This document shows, one piece after another, positions 59,689 to 64,000 of a stretch of DNA of 64,000 nt. Position numbers and translations under genes: made by a program. Position 1 is the stretch's first letter. The number at the start of each line of letters is the position of its first letter. The stretch is taken from positions 3,038,001 to 3,102,000 of the forward strand of contig NZ_JAGS01000001.1 of the NCBI RefSeq assembly GCF_000526775.1, written 5' to 3'. Source of the stretch: Ruminococcus albus AD2013 (lineage in GTDB: Bacteria > Bacillota > Clostridia > Oscillospirales > Ruminococcaceae). The notes below the pieces were generated by a model. The model was not told where the DNA came from, made no database searches, and was given only the letters and a program-made list of their open reading frames with translations.

Positions 59689-60324
59689 ATGAGTATTTTT
59701 GATGAGATCAGAAACTGGGAGAAAACTGAGGGTAAGGAACTTATCTCACAGCTGACCGATACCCCCGACCCCGTTATACTCGACTATGGCTGCGGTGCAG
59801 GGGATTACTCGATCGCGGCAGCCTATGCTTTTGACCAGAAATGCAGGATATACGCAGTAGACATCAAAAAGCAGATGCTCGATCAGCTAAACGCAAAAGC
59901 CGAGGAAAGAAATATCCGCTGTATAACCACTGCCATCGGCAGAGAAGATTTCCGCCATGATTTCGATGATGAGACTTTTGATCTTGTCATATATTCCGAT
60001 ATCTTCCACGGTGAAGAAAAGATATATGGCGGACTTCACCGTTTCACCATGACAGAGGAAGCACAAAGAACGCTGAAAAAGGGCGGCGTGCTTGCGGTAC
60101 TGCCTTTCCACCTTTCAAATTTCCGAAATAGGGAAAAGAAAAAATGCAAATACACCTATAAAAAACTTACCGATGAGATATGCGCACAGGGATTTGAATA
60201 CATCGAAAAGAACCTTGAAGGCATACATTTTGAAAAAGCATACAGCCCCTACTATCAGCAAAAAGGCGGCATCACCTTAGAAGACCTTGAACGCGGCAAA
60301 ATGCTTGTTTTTAAAAAGGTGTGA
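59689..60324 (+). CDS. SAM-dependent methyltransferase
   Basis: 211 residues from ATG 59689, with AAGGAG at 59676-59681. SAM loop ILDYGCGAGDYSI and acidic motif YAVDIKK. The LKKGGVLAVLPFHLS strand follows. Substrate unknown. It is 29 nt after the nitrilase gene. Confidence 0.87.
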   Translation: MSIFDEIRNWEKTEGKELISQLTDTPDPVILDYGCGAGDYSIAAAYAFDQKCRIYAVDIKKQMLDQLNAKAEERNIRCITTAIGREDFRHDFDDETFDLVIYSDIFHGEEKIYGGLHRFTMTEEAQRTLKKGGVLAVLPFHLSNFRNREKKKCKYTYKKLTDEICAQGFEYIEKNLEGIHFEKAYSPYYQQKGGITLEDLERGKMLVFKKV

Positions 60325-60473
60325 TGAGGAAAGTACACCTGTGAAGTTTTCTGATATCGGTTCACTTCGGTGAATTGCTATTCTTTTCCATTTTGATTTG
60401 ATGAAATGGAATGATCATGGTTTAATGAAATAGTACAAAAGACTACACATCATATTAGAGGAGAAAAAATAAA

Positions 60474-60932
60474 ATGATAAAATTAATGTTCGTCTGCCAC
60501 GGCAATATCTGCAGATCGCCGATGGCTGAATTTATAATGAAAAAAATTGTATCCGATGCAGGATACAGCGATGATTTTTATATCGTATCAAGTGCAACAA
60601 GCACAGAAGAACTGGGTAATCCCGTATATCCTCCCGCAAGATCAGAACTTGCAGGGCACGGTATCGGCTGTGCGGGCAAGACAGCGGTACAGCTGAAAAA
60701 GTCGGACTATGATAAATACGATTACTTCATCGGCATGGATACTGCAAATATACGCAATATGAACCGTATCTTCGGCGGTGATAAGGACGGAAAGATATAT
60801 AAGCTTCTCACATTCGCAGACCGTGGTGATGATGTTTCCGATCCGTGGTACAGCCGTGATTTTGGCAAAGCCTATGCCGATATCGAGGAAGGCTGCAAGG
60901 GGCTTTTTGCAAAGCTGATGGATCAGATATAG
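60474..60932 (+). CDS. Low-molecular-weight protein tyrosine phosphatase
   Basis: 152 residues. The P-loop C-x5-R-S is at residues 8-15 (CHGNICRS) and the general-acid Asp is in SDPWYSRDF. The length is normal. It removes phosphate from phosphotyrosine proteins, in bacteria often linked to exopolysaccharide kinases, none of which is nearby. Spacer 149 nt from the preceding methyltransferase. Confidence 0.94.
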   Translation: MIKLMFVCHGNICRSPMAEFIMKKIVSDAGYSDDFYIVSSATSTEELGNPVYPPARSELAGHGIGCAGKTAVQLKKSDYDKYDYFIGMDTANIRNMNRIFGGDKDGKIYKLLTFADRGDDVSDPWYSRDFGKAYADIEEGCKGLFAKLMDQI

Positions 60933-61182
60933 GGAATTATATTGCACAGATGACCATGTTATGCTTCTGCAAAGATACTGCTGATAACATATAAAAAGGC
61001 AGCCTTGACAAAGCCTGACCGCCGCGGGCATGACAAGCTGATATCTGTTTAAACCGAGAATGGAAAATTCTGACTATCCGACTTTAGCCAACTCATCTTG
61101 ATCTCCTGATGTTAATTATATACAAATTAGCAAATATCAGTAAATAAATTTTCATAAATATCACAAACAACTAAAACTAAAC
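60933..61182. other. Region without a gene before the peptide cluster
   Basis: No credible reading frame, promoter or strong hairpin seen in these 250 nt. Confidence 0.5.
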
Positions 61183-61211
61183 TTGACCAGTTGTTGGGTT
61201 TGTGTTATAAT
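61183..61211 (+). promoter_or_regulatory. Promoter of the peptide cluster
   Basis: TTGACC (61183-61188), 17 nt, TATAAT (61206-61211). The leader is about 145 nt with a weak hairpin around TGTCA/TGACA. Confidence 0.85.
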
Positions 61212-61366
61212 TTGTATATGTAAAAAGTGTAAATTGCAGATGTATTTCCTGTGATTTGGCTGTTAATATATGTCAGATAATTTAATGACAGATATATTTC
61301 TGTTGATTTTCAGAACACGTTAAAGTGATTATCAGAATATGAAGGAGGTTCATAAGAATTAGCACG

Positions 61367-61693
61367 ATGAAAAGACCCGAAATGGAAGTTCTACGTTTTA
61401 AGGAAGCTGATGTTATCGTAGCGAGCGGCGTGACCTTGAGTGGATTTTATAACGGGGTGAATAACGACGCTAATGCCAACTACAATGGTAATGATTATAA
61501 TAAAGCGAAAAATAACATAGACGATTTTTATAACCTTTTACCTAAAAATTCGAAAACAATCTTTGACAACTCTAATGGATACTTCGATACAATTGATAAA
61601 ATGTTCGGTTATGATGATGCAGACGAGTACGCTGAAGGTTGGAATGGCACTTATAAATGGGACAAGGATTTAGGAAAGTTTATAAAACAGTAA
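61367..61693 (+). CDS. Candidate substrate/precursor protein of a peptide modification cluster
   Basis: 108 residues from ATG 61367. The N-terminal MKRPEMEVLRFKEADVIVASG has the look of a leader; I recall similar P-x-x-E-x-x-x-F-x-x-x-DVI-[VT]-[AT]-SG starts in short clostridial proteins. Residues 28-75 are Asn/Asp/Tyr-rich and low in complexity, and the end is EGWNGTYKWDKDLGKFIKQ. No Cys. AAGGAGG is 18 nt from the ATG but 9 nt from an in-frame ATT (61358), so the start is uncertain. A terminator separates it from the PqqD-like gene. The role as substrate is inferred from context. Confidence 0.7.
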   Translation: MKRPEMEVLRFKEADVIVASGVTLSGFYNGVNNDANANYNGNDYNKAKNNIDDFYNLLPKNSKTIFDNSNGYFDTIDKMFGYDDADEYAEGWNGTYKWDKDLGKFIKQ

Positions 61694-61741
61694 TCTTTCA
61701 TTTCAACGAATACTTTTAGATAACGAATGAATATTTAGCTG

Positions 61742-61779
61742 CTTGCAGCTGTGGGCACGGCTCACGGCTGCAAGTTTTT
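61742..61779 (+). terminator. Terminator between substrate candidate and PqqD-like gene
   Basis: A 12-bp stem CTTGCAGCTGTG (61742-61753) / CACGGCTGCAAG (61763-61774) with one G-T pair, followed by five T. Read-through would express the downstream genes at a lower level. Confidence 0.88.
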
Positions 61780-61795
61780 GTATGGAGGGATAATT

Positions 61796-62065
61796 ATGAA
61801 GCTTGCTGTTGAAATGGCAGTAATGGAAATTGACGGCGAATGGAATGCTGTGGCTGTGGGCGAAGACAGCTCAAAATTTCACGGTATGCTCCGCCTGAAT
61901 GACAGCGGTGCGGAGATAATAAAACTGCTTTCGGAGGAAACAACTCCCGAAAATGTGCATAAGGCACTGTGCAAAATCCACCCCGAATCCAACGTTGACG
62001 AGATAGGTCATATGCTGGCAGATTTCCTCAACAATCTGCTCAAAGAGGGGCTGTTGGCAGAGTGA
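61796..62065 (+). CDS. PqqD-family protein (peptide-binding RRE)
   Basis: 89 residues from ATG 61796 with GGAGGG at 61784-61789. The order of strands and helices and the LNDSGAEIIKLLSE motif, followed by a helical half ending FLNNLLKEGLLAE, match PqqD-type winged-helix domains that bind leader peptides of ribosomally made natural products. It is the first gene after the terminator and overlaps the next gene by GTGA. Confidence 0.85.
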   Translation: MKLAVEMAVMEIDGEWNAVAVGEDSSKFHGMLRLNDSGAEIIKLLSEETTPENVHKALCKIHPESNVDEIGHMLADFLNNLLKEGLLAE

Positions 62066-62523
62066 TAAAGACAACATACGAGGGCGAACTGGAACGCAGC
62101 GGAAAGATAATTTTCACTGTCAGGGGAGTAAGTATGCGCCCGCTTTTTCATGAAAAGACCGACGCTATCGTTGTAAAAAAATGCGATATCGAAACACTGA
62201 AAAATCTTGACATAGTGCTCCACACAAGACCCTCTCCCAAGGGTTTGCAGTATGTTCTGCACCGCATTGTCGGGAGAAAAAACGACGGAAATTACATCAT
62301 TGCAGGGGATAATTGCGTCAGTTTTGATGTCGTTCCCCCGCAGGATATCCTCGGTGTAGTGGACTCCGCACAGCGGGGAAACAAACCGATACGCCTCGAA
62401 GGACTGCGGTACAATTTATATGAAAAGCTGTGGTGCAAGCCCTATAAAATGCGTTTTTTTGTATTGCGCTTTCGCAACAGATTTCGCCGTATCAGGAAAA
62501 AAATGAGATCCGCTGTGAGGTGA
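62062..62523 (+). CDS. S26-family signal-peptidase-like protease
   Basis: 153 residues from GTG 62062, which overlaps the PqqD stop (GTGA). GVSMRPLF holds nucleophile Ser24, and HRIVG holds His67 where bacterial signal peptidase I has Lys. This Ser/His pair is like the SipW/ER type. No membrane segment at the N-terminus, so it may act inside the cell. The C-terminus is very basic. It could remove the leader of the cluster's substrate. Confidence 0.82.
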   Translation: MIKTTYEGELERSGKIIFTVRGVSMRPLFHEKTDAIVVKKCDIETLKNLDIVLHTRPSPKGLQYVLHRIVGRKNDGNYIIAGDNCVSFDVVPPQDILGVVDSAQRGNKPIRLEGLRYNLYEKLWCKPYKMRFFVLRFRNRFRRIRKKMRSAVR

Positions 62524-62527
62524 GCGC

Positions 62528-63271
62528 ATGGAATTTACAGCAAAACTCGCTGGGCTGAATGTCGGCATCAGTAGTATGTATGACGAGATTTACGACCTCT
62601 GCCATGATTACCTCACGGACGGCAAGCCCGATTTTTGCATTTCTGCGACCTCCGAGGATATCAGACTTGAACGGCTGAAAAATTTCCGTGAAGCACAGAT
62701 CGAAAGGATCCCCTTTGTGGATCACCCAGACAGCTACCTCGAAACTCTTGCCGTATACCGCAAAATAGCAACGCAGATGCTCGAACACGATACGTTCCTT
62801 ATGCACGGGGCAGTTGTTGCTGTCGGCGAAAAAGCATGGCTTTTCACCGCGGCATCGGGTACGGGCAAGACCACACATATCCGCCTGTGGCTGGACAATA
62901 TCGAAAACAGCTATGTGGTGAACGGTGATAAACCGCTTATACATATCGGTGAAACTGTGACAGTTTACGGCACGCCCTGGGCAGGCAAAGAGGGTATGCA
63001 GAAGAATGTCGGTGTAGATCTCTGCGGGATAGTGTCCCTCGAAAGAGGACTGGAAAACCGCATAGAGCGCACAGCGTTCCCGCAGATAATGCCCGAACTG
63101 ATACAGCAGGTCTACCGTCCGAAAGACAAAACAGCGCTTGAAAAAACGCTGAAGCTTTTAAGAGAACTCGGCGGCAGGATACCGCTGTACCGTCTCAGCT
63201 GCAATATGGATCCCGAAGCGGCATTCACGGCATATGAAACCCTTAACAGAAATAGCGATCAATATGAATGA
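62528..63271 (+). CDS. HPr-kinase-like ATPase of a peptide cluster
   Basis: 247 residues. The Walker A loop ASGTGKTTH is at residues 109-117 after a FLMHGAVVAVG strand. The GTPWAGKEGM and NVGVDLCGIVSLERG segments match the HprK/PEP-carboxykinase fold. In peptide clusters such proteins have been shown to phosphorylate lasso peptides (PadeK, ThcoK) or act on the precursor. It lacks the C-terminal phosphorylase part of HprK. It overlaps the ABC transporter start by 8 nt. Confidence 0.82.
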   Translation: MEFTAKLAGLNVGISSMYDEIYDLCHDYLTDGKPDFCISATSEDIRLERLKNFREAQIERIPFVDHPDSYLETLAVYRKIATQMLEHDTFLMHGAVVAVGEKAWLFTAASGTGKTTHIRLWLDNIENSYVVNGDKPLIHIGETVTVYGTPWAGKEGMQKNVGVDLCGIVSLERGLENRIERTAFPQIMPELIQQVYRPKDKTALEKTLKLLRELGGRIPLYRLSCNMDPEAAFTAYETLNRNSDQYE

Positions 63272-64000
63272 GAAAAAAGAGAAAAAAATAGTTTACACAG
63301 GAATAAACAAGCTGTTCCGAAGCGACAACGTGCAGATACTCTGGGACAGCCTGCATGACGGCACGATACGCGAATTTCTTGATGACTGGAAATGGATATT
63401 CAGCTACTCAAAGAAATACCGCTGGATAGTTGTGTTCTATACCGTTCTCGGTATAGTCGGTTCAACTATGTCGATAGGTTCGGCGTATGTCAGCCGAGTA
63501 CTTATCAATATAATAGTCGGTCAGCAGCATGAAAAGCTGGGTATGCTGGTAGCGCTGATGATAGGCATGATGCTTTTTTCACTGGCACTGAACAGTATAA
63601 ACAGCTATATCAACGCCCGAATATCCATATACGTCAACAACGATATACAGGCAGGAATATTTGACCGCATAATGGACGCACGCTGGAAAGAGCTCAGCAA
63701 CTACCCCAGCGGTGATCTGTTGAACCGATTTAACGGCGATGTTGGTACTATCGCGGCAAATGCCATAAACTGGATACCCAATCTGGTTATAAACATTTAC
63801 ACGTTCATAGCCACTTTCGTCGTACTGTGGCGAATGGACTACGCCATGGCGCTGATAGCGTTTCTGTCCGCACCAATACTGCTGGGTCTTAGCCGCTTTA
63901 TCATGCGCCGCATGAAGGAATACCGCAAGCGCGTCCTTGAACTCAATTCAAAAATGATGAGTTTTGAAGTCGAGACTTTCTACAATTTCGACATGATAAA
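63264..64000 (+). CDS. ABC exporter (3' partial)
   Basis: It starts at ATG 63264, overlapping the kinase stop, and runs off the window. The visible 245 residues are an N-terminal cytoplasmic segment followed by an exporter-type ABC membrane domain with at least four helices (YRWIVVFYTVLGIVG, SGDLLNRFNGD, WIPNLVINIYTFIAT, MDYAMALIAFL). No N-terminal C39 peptidase is present, so leader removal must be done by another protein, for example the S26 peptidase. Confidence 0.88.
   Translation, partial: MNEKKEKKIVYTGINKLFRSDNVQILWDSLHDGTIREFLDDWKWIFSYSKKYRWIVVFYTVLGIVGSTMSIGSAYVSRVLINIIVGQQHEKLGMLVALMIGMMLFSLALNSINSYINARISIYVNNDIQAGIFDRIMDARWKELSNYPSGDLLNRFNGDVGTIAANAINWIPNLVINIYTFIATFVVLWRMDYAMALIAFLSAPILLGLSRFIMRRMKEYRKRVLELNSKMMSFEVETFYNFDMI

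Noticed and set aside
1..64000. CRISPR arrays, rRNA genes, prophage or conjugative genes
   Set aside because: No regular spaced repeats, rRNA signatures, integrase of phage type or structural phage genes were seen; the only mobile genes are the two IS elements.

Overview
The window looks like a piece of chromosome from a low-to-medium GC, anaerobic, cellulolytic Clostridia member, most likely a Ruminococcus close to R. albus. This is inferred from a secreted GH5 cellulase, a secreted leucine-rich-repeat protein ending in a dockerin, a V-type ATPase operon, a type III glutamine synthetase, rubrerythrin and peroxidase defences, and strong Gram-positive promoters (TTGACA-17-TATAAT) and Shine-Dalgarno sites. 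No rRNA, CRISPR array or prophage was seen.

Layout. 1-7.6 kb: V-type ATPase operon (I, K, F, E, A, B, an unknown two-helix protein, D, then a HdeD-like protein), with no subunit C visible. 7.7-14.6 kb: a DHHW lipoprotein, a lipid kinase, and a GntR-controlled operon of an ABC transporter and CPBP protease. 14.8-20.6 kb: glutamine synthetase III behind an attenuator-like leader, a repeat-rich 579-residue protein, and a MATE exporter behind a riboswitch-like leader. 21-23 kb: the LRR-dockerin protein and a possible small RNA. 23.3-30.6 kb: a complete sucrose operon (LacI regulator, EIIBCA, sucrose-6-phosphate hydrolase, fructokinase) that also carries HPr and enzyme I. 30.7-35.6 kb: MBL hydrolase, hisC, methyltransferase, rimI, GNAT, tsaD. 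35.6-38.8 kb: two insertion sequences side by side, enclosed by inverted repeats. 38.8-41.6 kb: a thiol-peroxide operon (gpx, OhrR-like regulator, trxA, trxB) and a small NrdD-tail-like protein. 42-47.4 kb: YpeB, rubrerythrin, a DUF1858 protein and a large GGDEF/EAL protein. 47.6-50.7 kb: the full preQ1 pathway (queD, queE, folE, queC, queF) behind a structured leader. 50.7-55.1 kb: a tautomerase, a nitroreductase, six tRNAs and small or accessory genes. 55.3-60.9 kb: GH5 cellulase, MFS transporter, nitrilase, methyltransferase, phosphatase. 61.2-64 kb: the start of a peptide modification and export cluster (candidate substrate, PqqD-like protein, S26 peptidase, HprK-like kinase, ABC exporter), cut off by the window edge.

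How the genes work together. Sucrose enters as sucrose-6-phosphate and is split and phosphorylated by enzymes of the same operon, which also supplies the general PTS proteins. The queuosine operon converts GTP to preQ1. The gpx-trx operon makes a self-contained peroxide response: sensor, peroxidase, electron donor and reductase. The last five genes look like a ribosomally made peptide system in which a terminator separates abundant substrate from catalytic genes. It is the strongest candidate here for an undescribed system, followed by the three structured leaders and the stand-alone glycyl-radical-tail protein.
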